DNA of 62,794 nucleotides, taken from positions 1 through 62,794 of the forward strand of contig NZ_JABUYL010000019.1 of the NCBI RefSeq assembly GCF_014897315.1. Direction: 5' to 3'. Shown here in pieces: positions 17,402 through 28,630 of this stretch. The position numbers and the translations under genes are program-made. This DNA is from Proteus sp. FME41. Lineage in GTDB: Bacteria; Pseudomonadota; Gammaproteobacteria; Enterobacterales; Enterobacteriaceae. The first letter of the stretch is position 1, and each line of letters starts with the position of its first letter. The notes under the pieces are model-generated. The model worked only from the letters and a program-made list of their open reading frames with translations. It ran no database searches and was not told where the DNA came from.

Positions 17402-19735
17402 ATGATCCATTTCTTAGCAAAAAATGATGTTTATCGTCAGGGATTTGGGGTGTTTTCATTTTCATCATCAGCGATTGCATTATTATTGACTTCATTCACT
17501 TCGTTAAATAGCTATGCGACGGAAAGTGTAAAATCGGAAATAACGATACCGACTAAATCAGATATCACTGCGCAACCAAAACAGCGTGAGAATATTATTA
17601 TTGAACCCATTTATGTGATGGGGGAACTTAATTCGAGTGTTGAAGCGGGAAGCACCGTTCTGACATTAAAAGATATCGATAGAATTCAGCCTAATAACAT
17701 CGCTGAGCTGGTGGATAAATTACCTGGAATTTCATCATCAGGTTCACCAAGACCGGGTGGACAAACGTTAAATATCTGGGGAATGGGAAATCCTGAAGAT
17801 ATTAAAATTACACTTGATGGTACTCCAAAAACATTTGAGAAATATCGTCAAGGTTCAATCTTTATTGATCCTGAATTAATACGCCGTCTTGATGTTGATA
17901 AAGGCCCTCATAATATTACTCAAGGTAATGGCGGATTTGGTGGTTCAGTGAGAATCGAAACTAAAGATCCGGATGACTTATTATTACCTGATCAGAATAT
18001 TGGGATGTTTTTAAAATACGGACATCATACAAATGATAGACAAAACCGTTATAGTGGAGCTGTCTATGGCAAATTACTTGATGGTCAAGCAGATGGGCTA
18101 TTTTATTTCAATCGTCGAGAAAGTGATGATTTACGGCGTCCAGATGGTACTAAATTTGGCTATTCACAATCTGATCAAGACTCCTTTTTAATTAAGACCA
18201 ATATCTATTTAACTGAAGCACAAACATTAACGTTATCAGCATCACGATCTGAAAGTGATGGTTGGACACCTTGGGCAGCTAAACGCGATGAATTAGCCAA
18301 ACCCAGCCAAGCTGAAGTCGATAAATATGGTTTTGATGCTGCAATGAAACGTAAATTAGTTTATCGCGACCAAAAAGATGACACGTTTAGTGTGAAATGG
18401 AATATTCAGCCAGTAGATTCTGATTTAATTAATTTAACACTGACTTACGGTTATTCGAAAACCAAACAAAACGATAGTCGTCCAGAGACAGCTAGTTCCT
18501 ATTTTAGTGGCAGCATGGGAAATCAAAGTTGGGTTGATTATCGTAATCATCAAATTGAAATTAAGAATGAAAGTACTCTTATGCAAGGTGCTATAGAGCA
18601 TAAGGTATTAGTAGGAACACGTTGGCATCGCAATGATCGTGATGTTTTAATGTTTACACGAGATAAAGCGAAAAATCCAAATTATAACTATGGCTATTAT
18701 GCACCACCTTATATGCCAGAAGGAACACAAACGACTACTAGCGTCTATCTTCAAGATTCGATAAGTTATCACAATCTGACGATAACACCGGGTGTTCGCT
18801 ACGATATGGTTAAAAACCAAGGTAAAGGAAGCCGAGCGATTACCTATCAAGATCCTAACCCGTATTTTGGTCATGACTACGCTGATGTAACCTACAGTGG
18901 GGCAACACCTCATTTAGGCTTATTATGGAAAATGAATCAGAATTTTAGATTCTTTGGTGATTTAACCTATACATGGCGAGCACCATTGATTGATGAGCAA
19001 TATGAAGTACAAGGAAGTATTTCTAGCTTAACAGGTACGAGCCGCCACCTAGATAAAGAAACGGTAAGAGCAGCACGAATTGGCGCAATTGCAGACTTTG
19101 AACGTGTTATTCAACAAGAAGACCAATTGCAACTAAGAACAACACTGTTTGATACTCGTGGTAAAGACGAAATTTTTCGCCGCCGCGGCGTCTATTGTGA
19201 AAGCCAAAAAGTAGATGGTCATAATGGAAATTGCCCACCTTCAATCGGTAACTACCGTAATTTACCCGGTTACCATATTCAAGGCCTTGAAATAGAAGCT
19301 TTTTATAATAGCCCTAATGTCTTTGGTCGCTTAGCGTATTCGACAATGAAAGGAAAACGCGATCAATCGCCACGGGACCCGTGGTTTGGTCAGAAAACAT
19401 GGATTGCTGAAATTCAACCTGATGCTTTACATGCTACGATTGGGGTAAAAGTACCGCGTATTGATGTCAATATGGGTTGGACGGGGGACTTTATTGGTGC
19501 TCAACGTCGTTCCCCTATGGATGGTGATCCTGATGCAAGTTATTGGTCATTACCAAAAAGCAAAGGTTATGCCATTCATGGTCTATTTGCCAATTGGGAA
19601 CCTGCTTTTATTGATAATACTGAAGTCCGCTTTACGATAGCGAATTTATTTAACCGTGATTACTACCCTTATTTAGGGGAGTCTGTTTCTGGTGTTGGGC
19701 GTGATTATCGATTTACTGTAGTAAAACGTTTCTGA
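17402..19735 (+). CDS. TonB-dependent outer-membrane receptor, haem/haemoglobin type
   Basis: The 777-residue protein has a signal peptide ending near SYATES, then a plug domain (LKDIDRIQPNNIAELVDKLP, followed by GSVRIETKDPDD). A beta-barrel follows, ending in the C-terminal Phe of outer-membrane proteins (VVKRF). The barrel motif TWRAPLIDEQYEV resembles the FRAP-x3-E box of haem receptors, and the plug resembles the haemoglobin/transferrin/lactoferrin receptor family. A second haem-receptor mark (NPNL) is not evident, so the ligand is uncertain; a siderophore cannot be excluded. A consensus Fur box lies upstream. It is a single gene with no haem-uptake partners beside it. No clear ribosome-binding site precedes ATG 17402. 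Confidence 0.85.
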   Translation: MIHFLAKNDVYRQGFGVFSFSSSAIALLLTSFTSLNSYATESVKSEITIPTKSDITAQPKQRENIIIEPIYVMGELNSSVEAGSTVLTLKDIDRIQPNNIAELVDKLPGISSSGSPRPGGQTLNIWGMGNPEDIKITLDGTPKTFEKYRQGSIFIDPELIRRLDVDKGPHNITQGNGGFGGSVRIETKDPDDLLLPDQNIGMFLKYGHHTNDRQNRYSGAVYGKLLDGQADGLFYFNRRESDDLRRPDGTKFGYSQSDQDSFLIKTNIYLTEAQTLTLSASRSESDGWTPWAAKRDELAKPSQAEVDKYGFDAAMKRKLVYRDQKDDTFSVKWNIQPVDSDLINLTLTYGYSKTKQNDSRPETASSYFSGSMGNQSWVDYRNHQIEIKNESTLMQGAIEHKVLVGTRWHRNDRDVLMFTRDKAKNPNYNYGYYAPPYMPEGTQTTTSVYLQDSISYHNLTITPGVRYDMVKNQGKGSRAITYQDPNPYFGHDYADVTYSGATPHLGLLWKMNQNFRFFGDLTYTWRAPLIDEQYEVQGSISSLTGTSRHLDKETVRAARIGAIADFERVIQQEDQLQLRTTLFDTRGKDEIFRRRGVYCESQKVDGHNGNCPPSIGNYRNLPGYHIQGLEIEAFYNSPNVFGRLAYSTMKGKRDQSPRDPWFGQKTWIAEIQPDALHATIGVKVPRIDVNMGWTGDFIGAQRRSPMDGDPDASYWSLPKSKGYAIHGLFANWEPAFIDNTEVRFTIANLFNRDYYPYLGESVSGVGRDYRFTVVKRF

Positions 19736-19762
19736 TATTAACGAAAGTCACCATATGATTAA

Positions 19763-19794
19763 ACAATAAACCCCATAGATATGGGGTTTATTGT
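19763..19794. terminator. Bidirectional terminator after the TonB receptor
   Basis: The stem ACAATAAACCCCAT and its exact complement around AGAT lies between the receptor stop and the convergent small membrane protein gene. The stem ends are A/T-rich and give T-runs in both directions. Confidence 0.88.
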
Positions 19795-19824
19795 CATTAA
19801 GCGTTCAATATTCAAGGTATTGAA

Positions 19825-20175
19825 TTAATAACCGTATGATGCAGAAGTTGCAATCATTGCCATCATGGTAGTAAAGAAGAAAATAAAGAAAAGAATAGCC
19901 ATAACGATACTGATAATAAAATAAACAAAGCCAGCCCTATTCCATGTTTCTTGTACTTTCATAAAGGTTTCAACTGAATCGTAATCACCACTTTTCCAAG
20001 CCCACTCATTTCCTTTAATACCACAAACAAAAATCCAGATAAGGTTAAGTAAAGGAACGAGAGCTAATAACGGAAGATAGGATTTATTACCAAAACCCCA
20101 AATAATATTAAACATGAAAGCACCCCAGTTCCAACGTTTAATTTCTTCAGGTACAGGTTTGTTAGTGTAAGACAC
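19825..20175 (-). CDS. Small membrane protein, function unknown
   Basis: The 116-residue product has an N-terminal soluble part with the pattern EEIKRWNWGAFMFNIIWGFGN, two or three hydrophobic segments (about 33-53 and 83-110) and a Ser/Tyr-rich tail. This WNWGAF…WG pattern occurs in a widespread family of small bacterial membrane proteins of unknown role (I connect it loosely with DUF2628-like proteins). It starts at GTG, supported by AAGGAA eight bases upstream. It appears monocistronic, between proX and the receptor, with terminators on both sides. Confidence 0.75.
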   Translation of the reverse strand: MSYTNKPVPEEIKRWNWGAFMFNIIWGFGNKSYLPLLALVPLLNLIWIFVCGIKGNEWAWKSGDYDSVETFMKVQETWNRAGFVYFIISIVMAILFFIFFFTTMMAMIATSASYGY

Positions 20176-20392
20176 AATTTATTCCTTATCTAAATCTTCA
20201 ATATAAAAATGAGAATGCCAAAATGGCAACTGGAGAAGAAAATAATCATAATTGAATAATTCAATGAATGAAAGGAAGGGTTATTTAAGTGATTAATAAG
20301 AAGAATAATCTTAATAATAGAGTAGGATTAAGGTTTTTTATTGTATAAACGTATTTTGTTTAATTACGTATCATTCTAGTTATTTTATAAAT

Positions 20393-20424
20393 AAAAACAG
20401 GCCACAATATTGTAGCCTGTTTAA
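20393..20424 (-). terminator. Terminator of the proVWX operon
   Basis: An AAACAGG/CCTGTTT stem encloses an inner ACAAT/ATTGT stem. On the minus strand it is followed by TTTTTAT, about 40 bases past the proX stop. Confidence 0.85.
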
Positions 20425-20463
20425 TAATAATCTCTATTTTAGAATATTTGTTATTTTATGATG

Positions 20464-21459
20464 TTATTGCGCGGCACTTTGAGCTTGTTCAATCCAGCCA
20501 TCAAATGTTTTCTGATGCGCTTTAATCCACGCATTTGCATGACGTTCAATATCAGCCTGTGATTTTTGACCATTATGCATACGTAAGTTCTGCGCATTGA
20601 TATCGGCAACAGACACTTTCATGACTTCAAAGAGTTTTGCTGCTGCTGGATTGGCTTCAGCCCACTTTTTATTTGCTGCGATATGCATGGTACTTGGTGG
20701 GAAACCATAGTTTTTACCATTTGCTAATGTGGTATCTGTTTTATCATCACCGGGTAATGAAGAGAAGGGCACTTGTAACCAAACAACATCTTTACCTGGT
20801 TTTAATACATCACTTATCCAATATGGCGTCCATGTGTAATAGAAGATAGGTTTACCTTCTTTATAGCGAGTAATGGTATCAGCCATCATAGCCGCATAGT
20901 TACCCTGATTATGTGTAACCGATTTTTCTAAATCATAGGCTTTTAAGTGATTGTTGATCGCTTCTTCACAACCCCAACCTGGGTTACAACCCGTTAAATC
21001 GGCTTTACCGTCACCATTGGCATCAAAGAGTTTGGCAATTTTAGGATCTTTGAATTGCTCAATATTGGTGATGTTATATTTTTCAGCCGTTTTCTTGTCA
21101 ATTAAGTAGCCTTGAGCTGCGTTAACGACATAATCGCCTTTGCGATAAAAGGTGTTATCGCCGCCTGCGGCTTCATATTGTGAGTTATGAAGCGGAACCC
21201 AACTTACGGCCATAAAGGTGGCATCACCGTTGGCGATAGAGGAATAAGCGACATTGTAATCGACTTCTTTAATCGGCTGAACGGTGTAACCTAATTGTTC
21301 TAGTGCTTTATTGACGATTAAGGTTTGAAAAGTTTCTTCAGAAATCGTACTTTGCACAGGTTGAACCGAAATCCCTTTTCCAGGTAAATCAGCAGCGGAT
21401 AACTGGGTGCTTATCAGTGTGGCGGACAATACGGTTGCCCAAATAACTGGATTACGCAT
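20464..21459 (-). CDS. proX: Glycine betaine/proline-betaine periplasmic binding protein ProX
   Basis: ProX captures glycine betaine in the periplasm for the ProVW importer. The 331-residue protein has a signal peptide (cleavage near QLSAAD at residue 22). The mature sequence fits the OpuAC/ProX family: [20 protein letters not shown] at the start, [13 protein letters not shown] and [12 protein letters not shown] with the tryptophans of the betaine cage, and a conserved [11 protein letters not shown] loop with a cysteine pair. AAGGA precedes the ATG. It is the last gene of proVWX, followed by a terminator. Confidence 0.96.
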   Translation of the reverse strand: MRNPVIWATVLSATLISTQLSAADLPGKGISVQPVQSTISEETFQTLIVNKALEQLGYTVQPIKEVDYNVAYSSIANGDATFMAVSWVPLHNSQYEAAGGDNTFYRKGDYVVNAAQGYLIDKKTAEKYNITNIEQFKDPKIAKLFDANGDGKADLTGCNPGWGCEEAINNHLKAYDLEKSVTHNQGNYAAMMADTITRYKEGKPIFYYTWTPYWISDVLKPGKDVVWLQVPFSSLPGDDKTDTTLANGKNYGFPPSTMHIAANKKWAEANPAAAKLFEVMKVSVADINAQNLRMHNGQKSQADIERHANAWIKAHQKTFDGWIEQAQSAAQ

Positions 21460-21581
21460 AGTTTTTCCTTCTGTTGTGATGGTAAGAGATAAATAGCGAC
21501 AGCGAACTGCCGCTTCTATTTCTTATATTGATTGAACGTGATGTTTTTTATAGATTTTTTAATTAATAGTGAAAATATTTA

Positions 21582-22754
21582 TTACGATGCTTTTTTACCA
21601 AACAGTCGGCAAATTAAGCCAATAGGGCCTGTCATATACCAGCATCGGTTACCTTTATGACGGTTATTTTGACCTAAAGATTGTGTTAATCGGTCAAGAA
21701 TAATCGCGAGGATAACAATACCAGCCCCCCCTACGGCGGCTAATCCCATATCAAGACGACCAATACCACGTAATACCATTTGACCTAATCCACCAACAGC
21801 TATCATTGACGCAATAACAACCATTGAAAGCGCTAACATCAGTGTTTGGTTTACACCGGCCATAATCGTTGGCATTGCCAGAGGCAATTGCACTTTAAAT
21901 AGCATTTGGCGAGGATTTGCACCAAATGATTGTGCTGCTTCAATTAAATCTTCAGGAACTTGTTTGATCCCTAAAATGGTTAATCTCACAATAGGCGGTA
22001 AGGCAAAAATAATGGTCACGACAACACCAGGCACATTACCAATCCCAAACAACATAACGATAGGAACTAAGTAAACAAACGCAGGTGTTGTTTGCATCGC
22101 ATCTAATAAAGGCCTGACGATTTTTGATGCCCTATCACTATTGGCAAGCCATATTCCTAAGGGGAGTCCGATAATCAGACAGAACAATAAAGAGGTTAGC
22201 ACTAAGGCAAGAGTCACCATTGCTTCAGACCAAGCGCCAATGGCACCAATTAATATCAATGAGATAAAAGAGGTGATCCCCATTACTTTGCCTGAAAGCT
22301 GCCATGCAATCAGTGAAAATAGAATAATTGCGACTGGTGCTGGCATTGAGGTTAAGAAATTTTCAAAGCCACTTAATACGAAATCAACAGGAACACGAAT
22401 ACCTTGGAAAATGGGGCGAAGATGTAACACAATCCAGTCAATTGCCTCGGTCACCCAAGAATCTAATGGGATTGGCGTATTATGAAATGGGTCCATAATA
22501 TTAAAGTGTTCAGGTTGAATATCGCTAGGCGCGGCATCTAACCAATCGCTACCTGCTGATGAGGTATCGATATTTCCAGCTCCACTGTCAGTTCCCCAAG
22601 GATCAGCATCTACCGATGAGTTGTCAGCGCTACTCCAAGGATCACTTTCTGTTGTATGGGTGTCGGTTGTTGCCCAAGGATCGGTGTCCACACTATTCGC
22701 TGTATTTTGTGATGATGTTTGTGCAGTATTATCTTGGTTATCTGTATTACTCAT
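21582..22754 (-). CDS. proW: Glycine betaine ABC transporter permease ProW
   Basis: This inner-membrane permease belongs to the ProU osmoprotectant importer. Residues 1-85 are hydrophilic and Asp/Ser/Thr-rich, with three DPW units (DPWATTD, DPWSSAD, DPWGTDS) and a DWLD. The permease starts near [19 protein letters not shown] and carries the EAA loop ([22 protein letters not shown]) that contacts ProV. At 390 residues it is about 35 longer than the E. coli protein, and the extra length lies in the N-terminal repeats. It overlaps the proV stop by 8 bases. Confidence 0.95.
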   Translation of the reverse strand: MSNTDNQDNTAQTSSQNTANSVDTDPWATTDTHTTESDPWSSADNSSVDADPWGTDSGAGNIDTSSAGSDWLDAAPSDIQPEHFNIMDPFHNTPIPLDSWVTEAIDWIVLHLRPIFQGIRVPVDFVLSGFENFLTSMPAPVAIILFSLIAWQLSGKVMGITSFISLILIGAIGAWSEAMVTLALVLTSLLFCLIIGLPLGIWLANSDRASKIVRPLLDAMQTTPAFVYLVPIVMLFGIGNVPGVVVTIIFALPPIVRLTILGIKQVPEDLIEAAQSFGANPRQMLFKVQLPLAMPTIMAGVNQTLMLALSMVVIASMIAVGGLGQMVLRGIGRLDMGLAAVGGAGIVILAIILDRLTQSLGQNNRHKGNRCWYMTGPIGLICRLFGKKAS

Positions 22755-23946
22755 TTGGCGTCTCCTTATCCAGTGCTTGTAGTAACATTCCCTTAGAAAT
22801 TAAGCCAATGTAACGGTTTTTTTCATCAATAACAGGGATAGCACAGGGAGATTGTGCAACAGTTGAAATCAGTTCATTTAAGGGGGTATCACCATTAATA
22901 GCGCAAGGCTCGGGCAAAATAGCCGATTCAATGGGCTGCTTATTTTTAAGTGCTTCTTCAAGTGAATTGACAGAAACAATACCGATAAACTTTCTGCCAC
23001 GCTCAATAAGATAACCAAAGTTTCTATCTTCATCTTCAAGCACTTTTAGTGCTGAGCGAGGACCAAAACCAGGGGCTACATGAAGTAAGGTTTCAGGGCG
23101 ACGTTTGGCAATATCTTTTGCGCTAAATACGTGGCTAATATCTACGCCACGGAAGAAAGTACGTACATAATCATTAGCGGGTTTATTCAATATTTCATCA
23201 GGTGTGCCGATTTGCACTACAACTCCACCTTGCATAATGGCAATTCGGTCACCAATGCGCATTGCTTCATCAAGATCATGAGAAATAAAGACAATGGTAC
23301 GTTGTTTATCCCCTTGTAAGCTTAATAGCTCATCTTGCATTTCAGTCCGAATTAACGGATCAAGTGCGGAGAAAGCCTCATCCATTAACAAGATATCGGG
23401 ATCGTTGGCGAGGGCTCGGGCAAGGCCAATACGTTGTCGCATCCCGCCTGATAGCTCATCAGGCCAAGAGTTTGCATAACTGCCCAGATTGACTTGTTCT
23501 AACGCATCCATTGCTTTTTGATAACGCTCGTCTTTGCTTAATCCCGCGAGATCCATTCCGAAAGCGGTGTTATCAAGTACATTCATATGAGGCATTAAGG
23601 CGAATGATTGAAACACCATACTGATTTTTTTACGTCGTACTTGGCGTAACGCTTTATCAGATATAGTGGCAATATTTTCACCATCAATAAGCACCTCACC
23701 CTTTGTGGGAGAGATCAGACGATTGAGAAGGCGGACTAAGGTGGATTTACCTGAACCAGATAATCCCATGATGACAAATATTTCGCCTTCTTCAATTGCC
23801 AGATTTGCATTTTGGACACCAACCGTTAAACCTGTTTTATCAAAAATCTGATCTTTATCCATACCAGATTCTAATAATTCAAAGGCACGTTTTGGATGCT
23901 CGCCAAATACTTTATAGAGATTTTTTACTTCGAGTTTAATTGCCAT
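22747..23946 (-). CDS. proV: Glycine betaine ABC transporter ATP-binding protein ProV
   Basis: The ATPase of ProU, 399 residues. The N-terminal ABC domain has Walker A (GLSGSGKST), signature (LSGGMRQR) and Walker B ([13 protein letters not shown]). The C-terminal 120 residues form a CBS pair (ending [19 protein letters not shown]) that senses ionic strength in this family. It is first in proVWX. A 621-base gene-free region lies upstream and should hold the osmotic promoter. Confidence 0.96.
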   Translation of the reverse strand: MAIKLEVKNLYKVFGEHPKRAFELLESGMDKDQIFDKTGLTVGVQNANLAIEEGEIFVIMGLSGSGKSTLVRLLNRLISPTKGEVLIDGENIATISDKALRQVRRKKISMVFQSFALMPHMNVLDNTAFGMDLAGLSKDERYQKAMDALEQVNLGSYANSWPDELSGGMRQRIGLARALANDPDILLMDEAFSALDPLIRTEMQDELLSLQGDKQRTIVFISHDLDEAMRIGDRIAIMQGGVVVQIGTPDEILNKPANDYVRTFFRGVDISHVFSAKDIAKRRPETLLHVAPGFGPRSALKVLEDEDRNFGYLIERGRKFIGIVSVNSLEEALKNKQPIESAILPEPCAINGDTPLNELISTVAQSPCAIPVIDEKNRYIGLISKGMLLQALDKETPNE

Positions 23947-24567
23947 GCAATATTGAATTTCCTATTTAAATAATGAAAGGAATAAATGAAATATTAATTA
24001 ATCAGTATTGTTATTTTCCTAAATAAGATTTTTAGTAAGGGAAATACCCTACCACAATGATTGAGCCTGACAACCCTATGTTAATTATAATTAACTAAAT
24101 AATTATCCTGATTTTTCATCGTTTTTTTAATGATTAATAATTGAATAAAGTGAAATAAATGTTTTTTATTAAAAGATATTATCTTATCTAACTAACTGAA
24201 ATAACTTTATTTTTAGAGGTATTTTTATTTTGATTAGTATCTCAATGAAAATAAATATTAAATAGTAGAATAATAAAAAAAAGAGAGATAAATTAAATGA
24301 AAAAAAAGCGATATAGGTAAGGTTTTTTTATGCTTTATGTCTTTGGATAAGATAGCAATAAGAAAAATAGACTTAAATGATTCGTAAAAAGTTGGTAATT
24401 TAAAGTGATAGTACGGTAAAAATTAGTCATTTAGCTTATTTAATAAGCAAATAAAAATACACTAAAAAATAAACTTTATTTTTCAGTGTATTATGGTTTT
24501 TATGTGATACATAACTAAATTGAATGTATTGTGTTAACTGTATGACATTCAATCGTCCTCATCAGTA
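23947..24567. other. 621-base gene-free region upstream of proV
   Basis: This is very AT-rich, with no credible gene. It should hold the proV promoter (osmotically controlled and H-NS-silenced in E. coli) and the 3' end of the nrd transcript. The one clear element is the long hairpin at 24457-24491. Confidence 0.7.
24445..24491 (-). terminator. Likely terminator of nrdHIEF
   Basis: A long, nearly perfect hairpin has outer arms ATACACT/AGTGTAT and an inner A/T arm AAAATAAA/TTTATTTT. On the minus strand it is followed by TTTTTATTTG. It lies about 75 bases past the nrdF stop. It could also act toward the proV promoter side. Confidence 0.75.
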
Positions 24568-25548
<981 letters not shown>

Positions 25549-25560
25549 TTATTGTTATTA

Positions 25561-27687
25561 TTAAAGTGCACATGAAACACAGCCCTTTATTTCAGTGCCA
25601 GCCAATGCGGATTGTCGAATACGAATGTAATACAAGGTTTTAATTCCTTTACGCCAAGCGTAAATCTGCGCTTTATTAATATCCCTTGTTGTGGCTTCAT
25701 CAGAAAAGAACAATGTCAGTGACAAACCTTGGTCGATATGTTGTGAAGCCTCCGCGTAGGTATCGATAATTTTCTCAGCACCAATTTCATAAGCATCTTG
25801 ATAATACTGACGATTTTCATTAGTCATAAAAGGGGCTGGGTAATAAACGCGGCCAATCTTACCCTCTTTTCTGATTTCTATGGGAGCTGCAATAGGGTGA
25901 ATACTGGAAGTCGAGTGATTGATATAGGAAATTGACCCTGTTGGCGGTATAGCCTGCAAATTCTGGTTATAAATCCCATGCGTCATAATTGAATGTTTAA
26001 GTGTTTGCCAATCTTCTTGTGTGGGGATATGGATAGTCGATTGGCTAAATAGCTGGTGGACTTTTTGTGTTTTGGGTAACCATTGTTGAGAGATATATTT
26101 ATTAAAATATTCACCTGTCGCGTATTTTGAATTTTCAAAGCCTTTAAAGTGCTGTTTTTTCTCAATCGCTAATTGATTTGACGCTAATAACGCATAGTAA
26201 GTGACGGTATAGAAATAGATATTGGTAAAATCTAATGCCTCCTCAGAGCCATAATAAATACCTTCACGGGCTAAATAACCATGTAAATTCATTTGGCCTA
26301 AGCCAATCGCATGAGAAGCCAGATTACCTTTTTCAATAGACGGTACAGACTCAATTTTTGTCATTTCAGAGACATGACTTAAGGCCCTAATGGCAGTACT
26401 GACGGTATGAGCGAAGTTAGGGGAGTCCATCGCCATAGCGATATTCATTGAGCCTAAATTACAGCTAATATCATGACCAATATGGCGATAGCTTAAATCA
26501 GGATGATACTCACTTGCACTATTAACTTGTAAAATTTCAGAGCATAAATTACTCATATTAATTCTACCTGCAATAGGGTTTGCTCGATTTACCGCATCTT
26601 CAAACATAATATACGGATAGCCTGATTCAAATTGAATTTCTGCTAATGTCTGGAAAAATTCTCTCGCTTTAATTTTCTTTTTACGAATTTGAGCGTTATT
26701 GACCATTTCAGTATATTTTTCACTAATACTAATTTCTGACATTGAAACGCCATAAATACGCTCTACATCATAAGGTGAGAAAAGGTACATATCTTCATTA
26801 CGTTTAGCTAACTCAAATGTAATATCGGGAATAACAACCCCTAAAGAGAGCGTTTTAATTCTAACTTTTTCATCTGCATTCTCTCTTTTTGTATCAAGAA
26901 AATGATAAATATCAGGATGATGAGCATGAAGGTAAACAGCGCCAGCGCCTTGCCTTGCGCCTAATTGATTGGCGTAGGAAAATGCATCTTCAAGCATTTT
27001 CATCACAGGAACTACACCCGAAGATTGGTTCTCAATACGTTTAATGGGCGCGCCAGCTTCACGTAAATTAGTGAGTAGAAACGCGACACCCCCCCCTCGT
27101 TTAGAAAGCTGTAATGCGGAATTAACTGATCTACCGATAGACTCCATATTGTCTTCTATACGTAATAGAAAGCATGAGACCAATTCACCACGTTGCTGTT
27201 TGCCACTATTTAAGAAGGTCGGTGTTGCAGGCTGGAAACGGCCACTAATAATTTCATCAACAAGATGAATGGCAAGGTCGGTATCCCCTTGTGCAAGAGT
27301 GAGTGCCACCATACAGACGCGATCTTCATAGCGTTCAAGGTAACGCTCGCCATCAAATGTTTTTAAGGTGTAGCTGGTATAGTATTTAAAGGCACCTAAA
27401 AAAGATTGAAAGCGAAATTTTTTACTATAGGCATGCTTGAATAGCTGTTTGATAAAGGCAAATTCGTATTGTTCTAACACTTGTGCTTCGTAATAGTGTT
27501 GTTGTACTAAAAACTCAAGTTTTTCTTTTAGATCATGAAAAAATACCGTGTTTTGGTTTACATGTTGACGAAAAAAATGATGAGTTGCTAATTTGTCTTT
27601 ATCAAACTGAATATTACCTTGCTCATCATAAAGATTTAGCATGGCATTTAGGGCATGGTAATCAAGTTGCTCTGTTGATTGTGTCAT
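25561..27687 (-). CDS. nrdE: Ribonucleotide reductase class Ib, alpha subunit NrdE
   Basis: The 708-residue catalytic subunit reduces ribonucleoside diphosphates. Visible parts are [22 protein letters not shown] (active-site Cys), [11 protein letters not shown] (catalytic Asn-x-Cys-x-Glu), CNLGSMN with the second redox Cys, [20 protein letters not shown] and the mobile C-terminal Cys pair GCVSCAL that NrdH reduces. The length and the lack of an N-terminal ATP cone fit class Ib. It lies 5 bases after nrdI. Confidence 0.96.
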   Translation of the reverse strand: MTQSTEQLDYHALNAMLNLYDEQGNIQFDKDKLATHHFFRQHVNQNTVFFHDLKEKLEFLVQQHYYEAQVLEQYEFAFIKQLFKHAYSKKFRFQSFLGAFKYYTSYTLKTFDGERYLERYEDRVCMVALTLAQGDTDLAIHLVDEIISGRFQPATPTFLNSGKQQRGELVSCFLLRIEDNMESIGRSVNSALQLSKRGGGVAFLLTNLREAGAPIKRIENQSSGVVPVMKMLEDAFSYANQLGARQGAGAVYLHAHHPDIYHFLDTKRENADEKVRIKTLSLGVVIPDITFELAKRNEDMYLFSPYDVERIYGVSMSEISISEKYTEMVNNAQIRKKKIKAREFFQTLAEIQFESGYPYIMFEDAVNRANPIAGRINMSNLCSEILQVNSASEYHPDLSYRHIGHDISCNLGSMNIAMAMDSPNFAHTVSTAIRALSHVSEMTKIESVPSIEKGNLASHAIGLGQMNLHGYLAREGIYYGSEEALDFTNIYFYTVTYYALLASNQLAIEKKQHFKGFENSKYATGEYFNKYISQQWLPKTQKVHQLFSQSTIHIPTQEDWQTLKHSIMTHGIYNQNLQAIPPTGSISYINHSTSSIHPIAAPIEIRKEGKIGRVYYPAPFMTNENRQYYQDAYEIGAEKIIDTYAEASQHIDQGLSLTLFFSDEATTRDINKAQIYAWRKGIKTLYYIRIRQSALAGTEIKGCVSCAL

Positions 27688-27692
27688 GTTAA

Positions 27693-28112
27693 TTATCTCG
27701 TGACGCAGTGATCAGTAAGATTTGACCAAAACGTGCTTAAACCTGTTTTTACGCGTTTAACATCTTCTGGTGTACCCAGTAGCTCAAATCGATACAAAAA
27801 AGGGATTTTGCATTTTTGGGCAATAATATTGCCAGCTAAGCCATAAGCTGTACCGAAGTTAGTATTTCCAGAAGCAATGACACCGCGTATTAATTGACGG
27901 TTTTCATAAATATTTAAAAACTGAATAACCGCTTTAGGAACTGCACCTTTAGCACCCCCTCCACCGTATGTTGGGCATAGCAATACAAAAGGCTGAGTGG
28001 CGAGTAATGTCTCGTGTTCAATGATCCTAGTCGCGTTTAAATTGAGTTTTTGTACAAAGCGATGGCAGTTTTCAGAACGACTTGAAAAATAGATCAACGG
28101 TGCAGTTTGCAT
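27693..28112 (-). CDS. nrdI: Flavodoxin-like NrdI
   Basis: The 139-residue protein provides the oxidant that builds the Mn(III)2-tyrosyl radical cofactor of NrdF. FMN-binding features of the NrdI family are seen: [14 protein letters not shown] at the start (phosphate loop), [10 protein letters not shown] in the middle and [15 protein letters not shown] near residue 90. It sits between nrdH (11-base gap) and nrdE (5-base gap), as usual. Confidence 0.95.
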   Translation of the reverse strand: MQTAPLIYFSSRSENCHRFVQKLNLNATRIIEHETLLATQPFVLLCPTYGGGGAKGAVPKAVIQFLNIYENRQLIRGVIASGNTNFGTAYGLAGNIIAQKCKIPFLYRFELLGTPEDVKRVKTGLSTFWSNLTDHCVTR

Positions 28113-28123
28113 AAAATGCTCCT

Positions 28124-28348
28124 TTAGAGCGTGATCTGTCTAATTTTATCAGGGCAGAAGCCTGACCAATGTTGTTCACCATTCACAACAACAGGAACTT
28201 GGCGATATCCCATAGAAACAATCTGGGCTAAAGCGTGTGTATCTTGGGTGAGATCGACGGCAACGAACGGAATGTTTTTCTGTTTTAGAGCACGCTCTGT
28301 GGCACTGCATTGAACACAATTTGGTTTGGTATAGAGGATAACAGACAT
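28124..28348 (-). CDS. nrdH: Glutaredoxin-like protein NrdH
   Basis: The 74-residue NrdH redoxin is the electron donor for NrdEF, reduced by thioredoxin reductase. The active site is C11-V-Q-C14. The VTxTxxxA-type region and the C-terminal WSGFCPDKI, the NrdH signature (usually WSGFRP), are present, with Cys in place of the usual Arg. It is the first gene of nrdHIEF. Upstream lie NrdR-like boxes and a Fur box. Confidence 0.94.
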   Translation of the reverse strand: MSVILYTKPNCVQCSATERALKQKNIPFVAVDLTQDTHALAQIVSMGYRQVPVVVNGEQHWSGFCPDKIRQITL

Positions 28349-28410
28349 AAAATAACCCTTATAAAAATATGGATGCGTCTGTTTTCACATCCATAATGAG
28401 AAGTCCTTAA

Positions 28411-28457
28411 ATACTATATATAGAGTTATTTATTTTCAACCATACAATATATGGTGT
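28411..28457 (-). promoter_or_regulatory. Pair of NrdR boxes upstream of nrdHIEF
   Basis: Two 16-base NrdR-like boxes, ATACTATATATAGAGT (28411-28426) and ATACAATATATGGTGT (28442-28457), lie 31 bp apart centre to centre, close to three helical turns. NrdR boxes normally occur as such phased pairs in ribonucleotide reductase promoters. Each matches the ACAcTATATaTAGTGT-type consensus in its core. Confidence 0.85.
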
Positions 28458-28468
28458 TTTTGTGTTTT

Positions 28469-28487
28469 GATAATGATTATCATTAAA
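28469..28487 (-). promoter_or_regulatory. Fur box upstream of nrdHIEF
   Basis: The sequence starts GATAATGATTATCATTA and matches the Fur consensus except in the last few bases. In E. coli nrdHIEF is Fur-repressed and induced by iron limitation. The divergent ogt-like gene starts about 145 bases away and may also be affected. Confidence 0.85.
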
Positions 28488-28630
28488 ATTAAACAGTTAG
28501 CGCACTCATTTTATTTTATGATCGCTCAATTGATCAATTTTTATTAGATATACGAGTAATTAGATGATTGCTTTCTCAATCAACCATGATTTAAGCTTAG
28601 TGTTACAGACAAATCAGCAGAGAACACATT

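Noticed and set aside
17402..19735. The TonB receptor as a defined siderophore receptor (such as FepA or FhuA type)
   Set aside because: The WRAP box and plug fit haem/haemoglobin receptors better, and no siderophore genes are nearby. The ligand stays open.
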